42,200 nucleotides of DNA from positions 34,526 through 76,725 of the forward strand of contig FR879706.1 in the NCBI GenBank assembly GCA_000435055.1, read 5' to 3'. This DNA is from Clostridium sp. CAG:138 (GTDB lineage Bacteria > Bacillota > Clostridia > Christensenellales > CAG-138). The position numbers and the translations under genes are program-made. Shown here piece by piece: positions 1 to 7,850 of the stretch; positions within the stretch are counted from its first letter, which is position 1; each line of letters starts with the position of its first letter. Below the pieces are notes generated by a model. That model did not search any database and was not told where the DNA came from. It was given only the letters and a program-made list of their open reading frames with translations.

Positions 1-547
1 CGGCGGCAATATCAACGGAAACCTGCCAGCTTTCGATAACATCCTGAAGCCTGAACCGCAAAAATCCGTTAAGGTTAAGAAGCGAATTATCGCAAAGGTA
101 ATCAAAGACCCTTTCGGAGATTATGTTCGGATCCGACTCGGGTGCGGAACCGAGGGCGCAGGGAAGTATCTTCTTCTTTTCATCAACGGAAAACGGAAGC
201 ATATCAACCATTCTTGCAAATTCAAAATAACGGAGGTCAACAAGCATAAGCTCGCTCAGTGCTCTCGCAAAAAGGCGCAGCTCGTCATCGTCCGCAATGT
301 TCAGCATCAGACGTGATTCCGAACGGCAGCTGATTTCAACATGTCCAAGCCCGCAAAGCCGCATCCGCCGCGCAAGCAGTGCGCGTATACTCAGCGGCTC
401 GGATTCCTTAACAGCTTTGTTTCCATCATCATTTTCTGCTTCTGTCGGCATCTTATCGGCTGAATTGAAAACGGAGGGGGTAATAAACGCATCCGTTTTT
501 GCGGCGGTGAAGGCATATTCGTCGGTAAGCACGGAATAGGTTTGCAT
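1..547 (-). CDS. ytxC: Putative sporulation protein YtxC (partial, C-terminus off the left edge)
   Basis: About 182 residues are visible, read leftwards from the ATG at 547-545. An AAAGGAGCT ribosome-binding site lies just upstream. The last visible part reads LNLNGFLRFRLQDVIESW, which resembles the conserved C-terminal core of the YtxC family (LN-x-GF-x-x-FRL followed by a long helix). The N-terminal half is variable, with an acidic linker around residues 32-45. The YtxC molecular role is unknown; the family is tied to sporulation by phylogenetic distribution. In Bacillus and many clostridia ytxC sits beside thrS, as here, although here the two genes diverge. Family assignment is from remembered motif and context, not a search. 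Confidence 0.75.
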   Translation of the reverse strand, partial: MQTYSVLTDEYAFTAAKTDAFITPSVFNSADKMPTEAENDDGNKAVKESEPLSIRALLARRMRLCGLGHVEISCRSESRLMLNIADDDELRLFARALSELMLVDLRYFEFARMVDMLPFSVDEKKKILPCALGSAPESDPNIISERVFDYLCDNSLLNLNGFLRFRLQDVIESWQVSVDIAA

Positions 548-647
548 ATTAGCTCCTTTTTCGGTTGCCTGCGCGCGCACGGCGGGAAAAGCGGACGCCG
601 GCAATAAAATCCACATTGTATTATGTGCAAACCGTGCAAAATGGTGC

Positions 648-676
648 TTGACAATTTCTTGAAACTGCGTTAAAAT
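648..676 (+). promoter_or_regulatory. Sigma-A promoter of the thrS leader
   Basis: TTGACA (648-653), a 17-base spacer and TAAAAT (671-676). It lies upstream of the T-box leader and points to thrS. Transcription would start near 683. Confidence 0.85.
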
Positions 677-689
677 TTCTGCTGTAATT

Positions 690-995
690 GATGAACGAAG
701 GTTTTTTGTGTGCGATGAACGGCATTCATGTTTCTCGAAAAACCGATCCGTTTCGAATCTTTATCGGCAGGTTGTCGGGAAGAGTAGGCTTGCACAATGC
801 AGATTAAGAGAGGATTGACCCCGGGCTGAAAGTCAATCCCTGCCGCAGACCGAAAACCGCCCCGATGTTCGCTTGCGGCAGCAGTGCCTTACAACTGTTT
901 TGAGCGGCGGAGTGCTGGCGCATTTCCGCAATCAAGGTGGAACCGCGGTATTCTGTTTGCCGTCCTTGAACTTTTGTTCAGGGCGGTTTTTTTGT
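690..995 (+). promoter_or_regulatory. T-box leader of thrS
   Basis: A roughly 300-base untranslated leader carries T-box hallmarks in order: GGAAGAGTAGG near 779-789, AGAGAGGA near 809-816, the near-invariant T-box sequence AGGTGGAACCGCG at 935-947, and a terminator hairpin with a U-run ending at 995. Uncharged tRNA would pair with the T-box bulge and favour an antiterminator. Since the gene encodes threonyl-tRNA synthetase the specifier should be a Thr codon. An ACC triplet lies at 742-744 inside a small hairpin (TCGAAA/TTTCGA), but I could not fold Stem I well enough to call it the specifier. Confidence 0.9.
959..995 (+). terminator. T-box attenuator terminator
   Basis: An imperfect stem (CCGTCC-TTGAAC against GTTCA-GGGCGG) is followed by TTTTTTTG. 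It is the off-state terminator of the thrS T-box and lies just downstream of the T-box sequence, as expected. Confidence 0.85.
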
Positions 996-1090
996 TTTCG
1001 GCAGCAGAGCTTAAAAACGGCCTGCACGGCAGCAGTGAACATAACGCCGCTGATTTTGCTTATAATATCAACGTATAAAGGAGATTTAAA

Positions 1091-3001
1091 ATGATCAACA
1101 TCACTTTCCCTGACGGTTCCGTCCGCCGGTTTGAAGACGGCGTGAATGCATATGCCGTTGCAGAGAGCATAAGCCCGCGCCTTCGCAAGGCAACGCTTGC
1201 GGCAGAGCTTAACGGCGAGCTTTATGATGCGGCACTGCCCATTCACGGCGACTGCACACTGAAGCTGCTCACCTTTGCCGACGACGGCGGCAAATGGACC
1301 TATCGCCACACGGGTTCGCACATCCTTGCACAGGCCGTGAAACGCCTTTGGCCGGAAGTCAAGCTTGCGATCGGACCTGCGATCGATAACGGATTCTATT
1401 ACGACTTTGACACGGATATTCCTTTCAGCCCCGAAGATTTTCCGAAGATTGAAAAGGAAATTGCAAAGATAGTTTCCGAAAACCTGCCGCTTGAGCGTTT
1501 CGAACTCCCCCGCGAAGAGGCTATTCGCTTCATGCAGGAAAAGGATGAGCCCTACAAGGTGGAACTCATTCGCGACCTGCCCGAAGACGCCGTGATCAGC
1601 TTCTATCGTCAGGGCGATTTTGTGGATCTCTGCGCAGGCCCGCACCTTGAATCCACGGGCAAGTGCAAAAATATCAAGCTCATGAGCGTTGCGGGCGCAT
1701 ACTGGCGCGGCAGCGAAAAAAACAAGATGCTCAAGCGCATCTATGCAACTGCTTTTGAAAAAAAGGCGGATCTGGATGAATATATCCACATGCTGGAGGA
1801 AGCCAAAAAGCGTGACCACCGCAAGCTCGGCAAGGAACTCGGCTTGTTTGCAATGATGGACGAAGGCCCCGGCTTCCCGTTCTTCCTGCCCAAGGGCATG
1901 GTGCTCAAAAACAAGCTCATTGACTATTGGCGCGAAGTACATAAGCGTTACGGCTATGTTGAAATTTCAACGCCCATAATGCTCAACCGCAGCCTTTGGG
2001 AGCGTTCGGGTCACTGGGATCATTACAAAAACAACATGTACACCACCGTTATTGATGATGTGGACTTTGCGGTAAAACCCATGAACTGCCCCGGCGGTAT
2101 GCTCGTTTATCAAACGGAAATGCGTTCGTACCGCGATCTGCCCCTGCGCATGGGTGAACTCGGTCTTGTTCACCGCCATGAGCTTTCAGGTGCGCTGCAC
2201 GGCCTTTTCCGCGTTCGCTGCTTCACTCAGGATGATGCCCATATCTTCATGACTTGGGATCAAATGAAGGACGAAATCAAAAACGTCGTCCGCCTGTTCG
2301 ACGAGGTTTATTCCACTTTCGGCCTTAAATATTCCATCGAGCTTTCCACAATGCCCGAAGACCATATCGGCGATGTAAAGGATTGGGATTTCGCAACCGA
2401 AACCCTCAAGGCGGCAATCACCGAACTCGGCAAGGAATACGTCATTAACGAGGGTGACGGCGCGTTCTACGGCCCGAAACTCGACTTCCACCTTGCGGAC
2501 TGTCTCGGCAGAACATGGCAGTGCGGCACGATTCAGCTCGACATGCAGCTTCCCGAAAGGTTTGAACTTGAATACACCGGCGCGGACGGCGCAAAGCATC
2601 GCCCCGTCATGATTCATCGCGTTGTTTTCGGCTCTATCGAAAGGTTCATCGGCGTTATCACCGAGCATTTCGCCGGCGCTTTCCCCACATGGCTTGCACC
2701 CGTTCAGGTCAAAGTCATGGCAATGACCGACCGCACCCGCGATGCCGTGTGCGATATCGCCGCAAAGCTCGAAGCGCAGGGTCTCCGCGTTGAAACCGAT
2801 CTGCGCAACGAAAAAATCGGCTTCAAAATCCGTGAAGCTCAAATGCAGAAAATCCCCTACATGCTCATCGTCGGCGACAAAGAGGTCGAAAACGGCGTTG
2901 TTGCAGTTCGCGCAAGAAAGGGCGGCGATCTCGGCACAATGACCCTCGACGCTTTCGAACAGAAAATCAATGAAGAGGTCGCTTCAAAAACTCTCGATTG
3001 A
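1091..3001 (+). CDS. thrS: Threonine-tRNA ligase
   Basis: A 636-residue cytosolic class II aminoacyl-tRNA synthetase that charges tRNA-Thr. It has full family length: an N-terminal TGS domain (about 1-60), an editing domain starting with HTGSHILAQAV near residue 73 and containing DLCAGPHLESTGK, then the catalytic core. The zinc-binding Cys lies in MNCPGG near residue 331, where many homologues have MNCPGH. HRHELSGALHG (about 361) and MIHRVVFGSIERFIG (about 507) supply the expected histidines. The C-terminal anticodon-binding domain covers the last 100 residues or so. The start at 1091 is set by AAAGGAG nine bases upstream. Expression should follow threonyl-tRNA charging through the T-box leader. 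Confidence 0.97.
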   Translation: MINITFPDGSVRRFEDGVNAYAVAESISPRLRKATLAAELNGELYDAALPIHGDCTLKLLTFADDGGKWTYRHTGSHILAQAVKRLWPEVKLAIGPAIDNGFYYDFDTDIPFSPEDFPKIEKEIAKIVSENLPLERFELPREEAIRFMQEKDEPYKVELIRDLPEDAVISFYRQGDFVDLCAGPHLESTGKCKNIKLMSVAGAYWRGSEKNKMLKRIYATAFEKKADLDEYIHMLEEAKKRDHRKLGKELGLFAMMDEGPGFPFFLPKGMVLKNKLIDYWREVHKRYGYVEISTPIMLNRSLWERSGHWDHYKNNMYTTVIDDVDFAVKPMNCPGGMLVYQTEMRSYRDLPLRMGELGLVHRHELSGALHGLFRVRCFTQDDAHIFMTWDQMKDEIKNVVRLFDEVYSTFGLKYSIELSTMPEDHIGDVKDWDFATETLKAAITELGKEYVINEGDGAFYGPKLDFHLADCLGRTWQCGTIQLDMQLPERFELEYTGADGAKHRPVMIHRVVFGSIERFIGVITEHFAGAFPTWLAPVQVKVMAMTDRTRDAVCDIAAKLEAQGLRVETDLRNEKIGFKIREAQMQKIPYMLIVGDKEVENGVVAVRARKGGDLGTMTLDAFEQKINEEVASKTLD

Positions 3002-3004
3002 TAT

Positions 3005-3027
3005 CAACGATATCCGTGATATCGTTG
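3005..3027. repeat. Perfect 10-bp inverted repeat directly after thrS
   Basis: CAACGATATC (3005-3014), a 3-base spacer CGT, then GATATCGTTG (3018-3027). It starts four bases after the thrS stop and has no T-tract, so it is not a standard terminator. It could protect the mRNA 3' end or be a protein-binding palindrome. Confidence 0.7.
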
Positions 3028-3095
3028 CATAACCGCCGTCCGTAACACTCTCGGCAAAAACCTGAATGCAAACACCCCCGCATTCCCGCAATCTT

Positions 3096-3142
3096 AACGG
3101 CATGCCCCGAAACGCTCAGCTCGGAAGGGTGTGCCGTTTTGT
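3096..3142 (+). terminator. Probable terminator of thrS
   Basis: AACGGCA (3096-3102) pairs with TGCCGTT (3132-3138), with an inner CCGA/TCGG helix, followed by a short TTTTG run. The T-tract is weak. Confidence 0.5.
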
Positions 3143-3185
3143 GTCCAAGGTTTAGTTTTTTTATGTAGATATTTGGTGTAATATG

Positions 3186-3194
3186 TGGTATAAT
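3186..3194 (+). promoter_or_regulatory. Extended -10 promoter of the GIY-YIG gene
   Basis: TGG-TATAAT (3186-3194) with no good -35 box at 17 bases. It leaves an untranslated leader of about 80 bases before the ATG at 3279. Confidence 0.5.
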
Positions 3195-3278
3195 GCTGTT
3201 GCGGATAAAAATATCTGCTGAGAACGATTTGAATTAGCTACCTGAATGCGCACGGGGCTTTGATTGGAGTATGTTCTG

Positions 3279-4118
3279 ATGAGCGGAAAAGTATTGACTA
3301 TGTATTTAATGGACGGAGATCCTATCGGAAGAATTAAATGCAAAATTGCGAATTGGACGGGAATTGTTTATAAAATTCCGAGGATTTCCATTGATAATTG
3401 TGATGATATACAAGAATTGACTCAAAGCGGTGTTTATCTTTTGTTCGGCACCGATAAAGATGAGAATACCGTTGTGTATATCGGGCAGGCAGGGAACAGA
3501 AAAAATGGCAGAGGATTGCTTCAACGCATTTGTGAACCGCATAATTCCATTGATTATTGGAGCGAAGTGATAATATTGACCACCGGAGATGGTTCATTTG
3601 GTCCGACGGAAATCAGTTATCTTGAAAATCGTTTGTTCAATATGGCTCGTAAAGCGGGACGCTACGATGTAAAAAATAGTAACGACCCGAATCCGGGAAA
3701 CGTTACCGAAGAGAAAGAATGTGAGCTTGAAGAATTCATCAATTATGCAAGGATCGCTGTCGGCGCAATAGGACACAGAGTTTTTGAACCGATTGCACTG
3801 CCGGCGGAAAGCAGAAACAGTGAGCCGATCCTTCACATGGAATATAAGGGAGCAATTGCAAAAGGACAGTGCACAAGCGAGGGATTTGTGGTTTTTAAGG
3901 GCAGCTCGGTGAATCCTGAGACGACGAAAAAATGCCCATCTCATGTTACGAAAAACAGAAAAAAATATGCAGACATGATAAATGAGGAAAACAAACTTAC
4001 AGCAGATGTCTTTTTTGACAGTCCATCCGCTGCTGCCGGGTTTGTCGGCGGAACATCGTTGAACGGAAAGGTTAAATGGATTGATGATTCCGGAAGAGCA
4101 CTCAGAGAAATTATGTGA
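3279..4118 (+). CDS. GIY-YIG nuclease-fold protein with C-terminal DUF4357
   Basis: A 279-residue protein. The start ATG at 3279 is preceded by GGAG at 3266-3269; an upstream in-frame TTG at 3264 has no site of its own. The GIY-YIG hallmarks are SGVYLLFG (about residue 50) and VVYIGQAGN (about 65), followed by LQRIC and a TEISYLENRLF helix with the family's acidic residue. The last 70 residues or so (FKGS, DSPSAAAGFVGG, SLNG-x-VKW) match the DUF4357 domain that often follows GIY-YIG in bacteria. GIY-YIG proteins cut or nick nucleic acid; the substrate of this subfamily is unknown and it is sometimes near restriction systems. Here it is monocistronic, with its own promoter and terminator, and no restriction or mobile gene is adjacent. 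Confidence 0.85.
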   Translation: MSGKVLTMYLMDGDPIGRIKCKIANWTGIVYKIPRISIDNCDDIQELTQSGVYLLFGTDKDENTVVYIGQAGNRKNGRGLLQRICEPHNSIDYWSEVIILTTGDGSFGPTEISYLENRLFNMARKAGRYDVKNSNDPNPGNVTEEKECELEEFINYARIAVGAIGHRVFEPIALPAESRNSEPILHMEYKGAIAKGQCTSEGFVVFKGSSVNPETTKKCPSHVTKNRKKYADMINEENKLTADVFFDSPSAAAGFVGGTSLNGKVKWIDDSGRALREIM

Positions 4119-4129
4119 ACATAAAGCAA

Positions 4130-4165
4130 ACGACCTGTCCGTCGGCAAGCGGGCAGGTCGTTTTT
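4130..4165. terminator. Bidirectional terminator
   Basis: CGACCTGTCCG (4131-4141) and CGGGCAGGTCG (4150-4160) form a strong stem followed by TTTTTGTTTGTTT. On the minus strand the same stem is followed by TTTGCTTT. It sits between the convergent GIY-YIG and permease genes. Confidence 0.9.
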
Positions 4166-4216
4166 GTTTGTTTAAGTCGGAATCAATGCAAATTCACACG
4201 ATTCGCATGTCGGTTA

Positions 4217-5626
4217 TCAGCGGGCAATGAAGAACATTGCGGCGAACAGTATGCCGATGATCCAGGTGCTGAGGCTGATATCTTTGATCTTGCCGGTGAA
4301 GAGCTTGATGAAGATGTAGGAGATAAGGCCGAACGCAATACCATAGGAGATATTGTAGGTGAACGGCATGATCGCCATGGTCATGAACGCGGGAACTGCC
4401 GCAGAAGCATCGCTCCAGTCGATTTCCTTGACGCCGCCGATCATAAGGATGCCCACGAAGATGAGCGAAGCGGCGGTTGCACAGCTCGGAATGAGCGCGG
4501 CAATGGGCGCAAGGAACATTGCGATGAAGAACATTGCAGCCGTGAAAACGGAGGAAAGGCCGGTCTTGCCGCCTTCCGCGATGCCGGCGGAGGATTCAAC
4601 AAAGGTGGTAACTGTTGAAGTGCCGCAGACTGCACCGAAACATGTTGCTGCCGCATCGGCGAACATGGCTTTGTTCATGTTGGGAACATTGCCGTCCTTA
4701 TCGAGCAGATTGCCGGCGGAACATGCACCGTATAGAGTTCCGAGAGTGTCGAACATGTCAACCATGCAGAATGCGAGCATGGAAGCGATGAACGTTGCCG
4801 CAAAGCTGCCGACGCCGTTGGCAGCGATGTATTCGGAGAAGTTGAAGCCTTCGGTGAAAACTTTGCCGAAAGAAATGTTGAAGAAATCACGGAAGGGCTG
4901 GATGATGTTGAGAGAGAGCTTGCTCTGAACATTGCTTGCATAGAATCCGTCGATCGTCAGAAGGCCGAGTGCATAATAAAGCACTGCGCCGCCGATGATA
5001 CCCCAGAAGACTGCGCCCTTGATCTTTTTCTTTGACATTGCGCCGATTGCGATGAGAGCCGCAATGGTGATGAGCAGGGGCATTATCTCTGCCCATGTGG
5101 TGTGGCCGAAGATAATGTTGAACGAGTGCAGGTCAACGAGTGTGGAATCGCTGTTAACAACGATTCCGGAATTCTGAAGCCCGAGGAATGCAATGAAAAG
5201 ACCGATGCCCGGTGCAATTGCAGCCTTGACAGCTTTCGGTATTGCGTCAAAGATAAGCCTGCGGAGGCCTGTGACCGTGAGCAGAAGAAACACGATGCCG
5301 TCCACAAGAACCATAACGAGCGCATTTGCATAGGTAAAGCCCATGCCGATGCAAACCGAGTAAACAAAGAATGCATTCAGACCCATGCCGGATGCCTGTG
5401 CAAGCGGCAGGTTGGAAAGCAGGCCGATGAGCAGCGTTCCGAACACTGCGGAGAGTGCGGTTGCGATATAAACGGCGTTATAATAACTTGCGCCGAGTGC
5501 GTCGCCTCCGAGCGTGGAGAACATTCCTGCGTTGACCATCAGAATGTACGCCATCGCCATAAAGGTCGTGATGCCCGCAACCAATTCGGTGCGAACTGTG
5601 GTGTTGTTTTGTTTGAGCTTAAACAT
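4217..5626 (-). CDS. NCS2 family permease (adenine/guanine/hypoxanthine type)
   Basis: A 469-residue polytopic membrane protein that should import purine bases by cation symport. It has the AzgA/PbuG-type hallmarks: TTFMAMAYILMVNAGM near the N-terminus, GMGLNAFFVYSVC around residue 80, and CMVDMFDTLGTLYGACS past the middle, plus a dozen or so hydrophobic segments. Length is normal for the subfamily. The start is supported by GAGGAGG directly upstream. It is monocistronic, with a promoter at 5722-5750 and a leader of about 90 bases. I looked for a purine riboswitch core in the leader and did not find it. The exact substrate (adenine, guanine or hypoxanthine) cannot be told from sequence by eye. 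Confidence 0.92.
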   Translation of the reverse strand: MFKLKQNNTTVRTELVAGITTFMAMAYILMVNAGMFSTLGGDALGASYYNAVYIATALSAVFGTLLIGLLSNLPLAQASGMGLNAFFVYSVCIGMGFTYANALVMVLVDGIVFLLLTVTGLRRLIFDAIPKAVKAAIAPGIGLFIAFLGLQNSGIVVNSDSTLVDLHSFNIIFGHTTWAEIMPLLITIAALIAIGAMSKKKIKGAVFWGIIGGAVLYYALGLLTIDGFYASNVQSKLSLNIIQPFRDFFNISFGKVFTEGFNFSEYIAANGVGSFAATFIASMLAFCMVDMFDTLGTLYGACSAGNLLDKDGNVPNMNKAMFADAAATCFGAVCGTSTVTTFVESSAGIAEGGKTGLSSVFTAAMFFIAMFLAPIAALIPSCATAASLIFVGILMIGGVKEIDWSDASAAVPAFMTMAIMPFTYNISYGIAFGLISYIFIKLFTGKIKDISLSTWIIGILFAAMFFIAR

Positions 5627-5689
5627 GTTTCCTCCTCGAACTCAAAACTTTGCAGCCTTTTCAACGCCGAAAGTCAGCCGCATACGATT

Positions 5690-5716
5690 GCGGAAATTCA
5701 GCCATTGAATCGCCGC
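5690..5716 (-). other. Hairpin in the 5' leader of the permease mRNA
   Basis: On the minus strand GCGG-cg-ATTCA, a five-base loop and TGAAT-tt-CCGC form a two-step hairpin a few bases after the predicted transcription start. It matches no riboswitch I recognise. Confidence 0.45.
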
Positions 5717-5721
5717 ATTTT

Positions 5722-5750
5722 ATTATATCAAAAGCTTTTGGGTTAATCAA
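5722..5750 (-). promoter_or_regulatory. Sigma-A promoter of the NCS2 permease
   Basis: On the minus strand TTGATT (5750-5745), a 17-base spacer and TATAAT (5727-5722). Confidence 0.85.
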
Positions 5751-5787
5751 TATCGGTTTTGAAAAAGAAGGAAAAGGGATTTTGCGG

Positions 5788-5816
5788 TTGTTCATGCCGA
5801 ACACTTGTGGTATACT
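5788..5816 (+). promoter_or_regulatory. Promoter of the peptidoglycan-binding protein gene
   Basis: TTGTTC (5788-5793), a 17-base spacer and TATACT (5811-5816), preceded by TGTGG, which gives an extended -10. It diverges from the permease promoter with about 40 bases between the two -35 boxes. Confidence 0.7.
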
Positions 5817-5893
5817 GTTGACAGAAGCTTTCAAAAGCCGGCGAATGCGGCGAAAGCAGCACAAAACCAAACATTCCGGAAGGATTGAATATT

Positions 5894-6676
5894 ATGAGAA
5901 AAACAAAACGAATTACAGCGGCGGTTCTTGCGGCAGTGCTGCTTGCATTAAGCCTTTTTTCCGCATATGCGGAACCGCAGACACAGACGGAGATCTATTC
6001 CGAAAATTCGGCGGGCGAAACGGTTGTGCGGATACAGATCCGCCTGCGCGAGCTGGGCTACCTTTGGTTTAAGCCGACCGGGGTTTACAGGGCAATGACA
6101 GTAAAAGCGGTTGAGGAATTCCAAACCCGCTGTGTTGCCTACGGTGAAAGGCTTGGCGTTGACGGAAGAATGGGGGAACAGTCCATGCTTGAACTGTTTG
6201 CGCCGAGTGCGCCGAAATTTCGCATTCCGGATTCGGTTCATCTGCCGCGCGGGCCGATTGCGGACACATTAAAGGTTAAAGGCGAGGTTCAAAGCTGGAA
6301 CGCCGTAAAACAAAAATTGAATGTCAACGAGGAGTATACGGTTATTGACTGCAACACGGGCAAGGAATTCAAGCTCGTGTTCACAGGCGGGGAAAACCAT
6401 GCCGAGGCGGAGTTGGCTTCCGAGTCGGAACTTGAAGCTTTCAACTATATCTGCGGAAGCGAGTATAACTTTCTTAAACGTCCCGTTGTTGTGATGTTCG
6501 GAGAAACGGCAGTCGCTGCCTCAATTCAATGCTATCCGCACGGCAGCGATTCCGTGGCGGATAACGGCATGGAAGGGCATGTATGCCTGTTCTTTGAAGG
6601 CAGTCTGTCCCATGTGGGCAGCTTGCCCGATGTTGAACACAATGCAAATGTTTTTGCGGCGGCGGGCAGAGGATAA
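5894..6676 (+). CDS. Exported peptidoglycan-binding-domain protein
   Basis: A 260-residue protein. The ATG at 5894 has GGAAGGA ten bases upstream; an in-frame TTG at 5885 lies too close to that site. Residues 1-26 form a Sec signal peptide (MRKTKR, a hydrophobic core, then AYA). Residues of about 40-100 form a PG_binding_1 repeat (VVRIQIRLRELGYL, then AVEEFQ and GVDGRMG). The C-terminal half (CNTGKEF, GGENHAE, RPVVVMFG, AASIQCYPHG, EGHVCLFF) resembles a conserved module in exported clostridial proteins that I know only as an uncharacterised domain; homologues usually have GHFCIHF where this has GHVCLFF. The likely place of action is the cell wall. Enzymatic activity is not evident. Confidence 0.8.
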   Translation: MRKTKRITAAVLAAVLLALSLFSAYAEPQTQTEIYSENSAGETVVRIQIRLRELGYLWFKPTGVYRAMTVKAVEEFQTRCVAYGERLGVDGRMGEQSMLELFAPSAPKFRIPDSVHLPRGPIADTLKVKGEVQSWNAVKQKLNVNEEYTVIDCNTGKEFKLVFTGGENHAEAELASESELEAFNYICGSEYNFLKRPVVVMFGETAVAASIQCYPHGSDSVADNGMEGHVCLFFEGSLSHVGSLPDVEHNANVFAAAGRG

Positions 6677-6718
6677 GAGCAAACGCTCAGTGTTGTCGTT
6701 TTTTAAAACGGTATTTAA

Positions 6719-6770
6719 CTCGGCATTCGGGCATTTCGGACGGGATGCTTTATGTGCCGAGTTTTTGATT
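6719..6770 (+). terminator. Terminator overlapping the end of the convergent glycosylase gene
   Basis: CTCGGCA (6719-6725) pairs with TGCCGAG (6755-6761), with an inner GCAT/ATGC helix, followed by TTTTTGATTT. The right arm and T-tract lie inside the last codons of the minus-strand DNA glycosylase. Confidence 0.7.
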
Positions 6771-7739
6771 TCGTGCATAGAAAAAGATGTATTGCTGAAC
6801 GATTCCGGAAAGCTTGCCGATGCTGCGTGCGGCGGCCTGAATTTCTGATTTTGCAGGCGCAGGGCGGGCGGCCGAGACGTCGGCGGGCGATGAGTCGGAA
6901 AAATACAGTTCGGTCATTGCACGCTCAATCCATACATCAACGGGGAAAGCATCCGCGTGTCCGAGGGAAAACAAAAGGATGCAGTCCGCAACCTTCGGGC
7001 CGACACCCGGAAACGTCAAAAGTTCCTTTCGTGCTTCGGCTGTCGGAAGCGACCGCAGTTTTTCAAGATCATAACCGTCGGCAATGCGTTTGGCGGATTT
7101 GATTATATACGGAGCGCGATAACCTGCACCGATTTGCTTCAATTCATCTTCGGAAAGTGCGGCAATGCGTTCCGGCGTCGGAAAAGCAAAAACTTCACTG
7201 TTTTTACCAAAATCGCAATCGGCGGCTGCGCAATCGGAAAAGTACCGCACCGGCAGCTTTTCTCCCGCAAGGGAACAGAGCCTGTCAATAATACCCGATA
7301 TACGCTTGATATTGTTGTTTGCAGATATTATGAACGAGATCAGCGCTTCAAACGGTTCCTGGTTAAAAACGCGAATGCCCGACGAACCGGGAAGGCATAC
7401 CCGAAGCCTTTCGTCGGCTGCAAGCGCGGCTTCAACGGCGGAATAATCGCGTTTAAGGTCAAAATAATCGATAAAAAGCTGTGCTTCGCCCTTTGCGCAC
7501 GGAGTGACAATAAGCGAATCGTCGGATTGCATAACAAGCACGGCGCGTCCGCGAATTACGCCGGCGAACGCAAGGGAAGCTTCGGCATCAGGCAGACCGC
7601 ATTCGTCAAACAAACCCGCCTGCATGTGCACGGGGTTTTTGACCCAACGGAACGCCTGCCCGCAGGTGCAGCATTTTTCAAGATCAAACGGTTTCACGCC
7701 GCTGACAACAAGCATGTTTTTGAAATATTTGAACTCCAT
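6750..7739 (-). CDS. OGG-type 8-oxoguanine DNA glycosylase/AP lyase
   Basis: A 329-residue DNA repair enzyme expected to excise 8-oxoguanine. The N-terminal OGG domain shows CGQAFRWV. The HhH-GPD core has LTFPGVGPKVADCILLF near residue 240, which holds the catalytic lysine of the Ogg1 GVGTKVADC motif, and AFPVDVWIERAM near 265 with the catalytic aspartate. Length fits the bacterial Ogg1-like family. The chosen ATG (7739-7737) has no ribosome-binding site, and a TATAAT lies only six bases upstream, so the mRNA may be leaderless. It diverges from rplU. Its 3' end overlaps the neighbour's terminator hairpin. Confidence 0.88.
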   Translation of the reverse strand: MEFKYFKNMLVVSGVKPFDLEKCCTCGQAFRWVKNPVHMQAGLFDECGLPDAEASLAFAGVIRGRAVLVMQSDDSLIVTPCAKGEAQLFIDYFDLKRDYSAVEAALAADERLRVCLPGSSGIRVFNQEPFEALISFIISANNNIKRISGIIDRLCSLAGEKLPVRYFSDCAAADCDFGKNSEVFAFPTPERIAALSEDELKQIGAGYRAPYIIKSAKRIADGYDLEKLRSLPTAEARKELLTFPGVGPKVADCILLFSLGHADAFPVDVWIERAMTELYFSDSSPADVSAARPAPAKSEIQAAARSIGKLSGIVQQYIFFYARNQKLGT

Positions 7740-7745
7740 ATGCCG

Positions 7746-7751
7746 ATTATA
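7746..7751 (-). promoter_or_regulatory. Possible -10 box giving a leaderless glycosylase mRNA
   Basis: TATAAT on the minus strand with six bases to the ATG; the expected transcription start falls at or next to the start codon. The -35 position (TTCCCT) is poor. Confidence 0.35.
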
Positions 7752-7815
7752 CGGCAGAACGCGCGGAAAGGGAAGTGCTCGGGCGAAAATATACAGCTGT
7801 GGCGGCAAAAAATGC

Positions 7816-7844
7816 TTGACAATGCACGCTGAATATGGTAACAT
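7816..7844 (+). promoter_or_regulatory. Promoter of rplU-prp-rpmA
   Basis: TTGACA (7816-7821), a 17-base spacer and TAACAT (7839-7844) with TGG directly before the -10. Confidence 0.8.
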
Positions 7845-7850
7845 TACTCA

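Noticed and set aside
932..1942. A 336-codon open frame antisense to thrS
   Set aside because: It covers the T-box terminator and thrS coding sequence, has no ribosome-binding site and no recognisable protein motif. thrS on the other strand is certain.
4115..4618. Open frame antisense to the end of the permease gene
   Set aside because: It starts inside the GIY-YIG stop and runs through the bidirectional terminator. The product is low-complexity and charged.
5627..5720. Purine riboswitch upstream of the NCS2 permease
   Set aside because: The conserved core of the guanine/adenine aptamer is not found in the leader.
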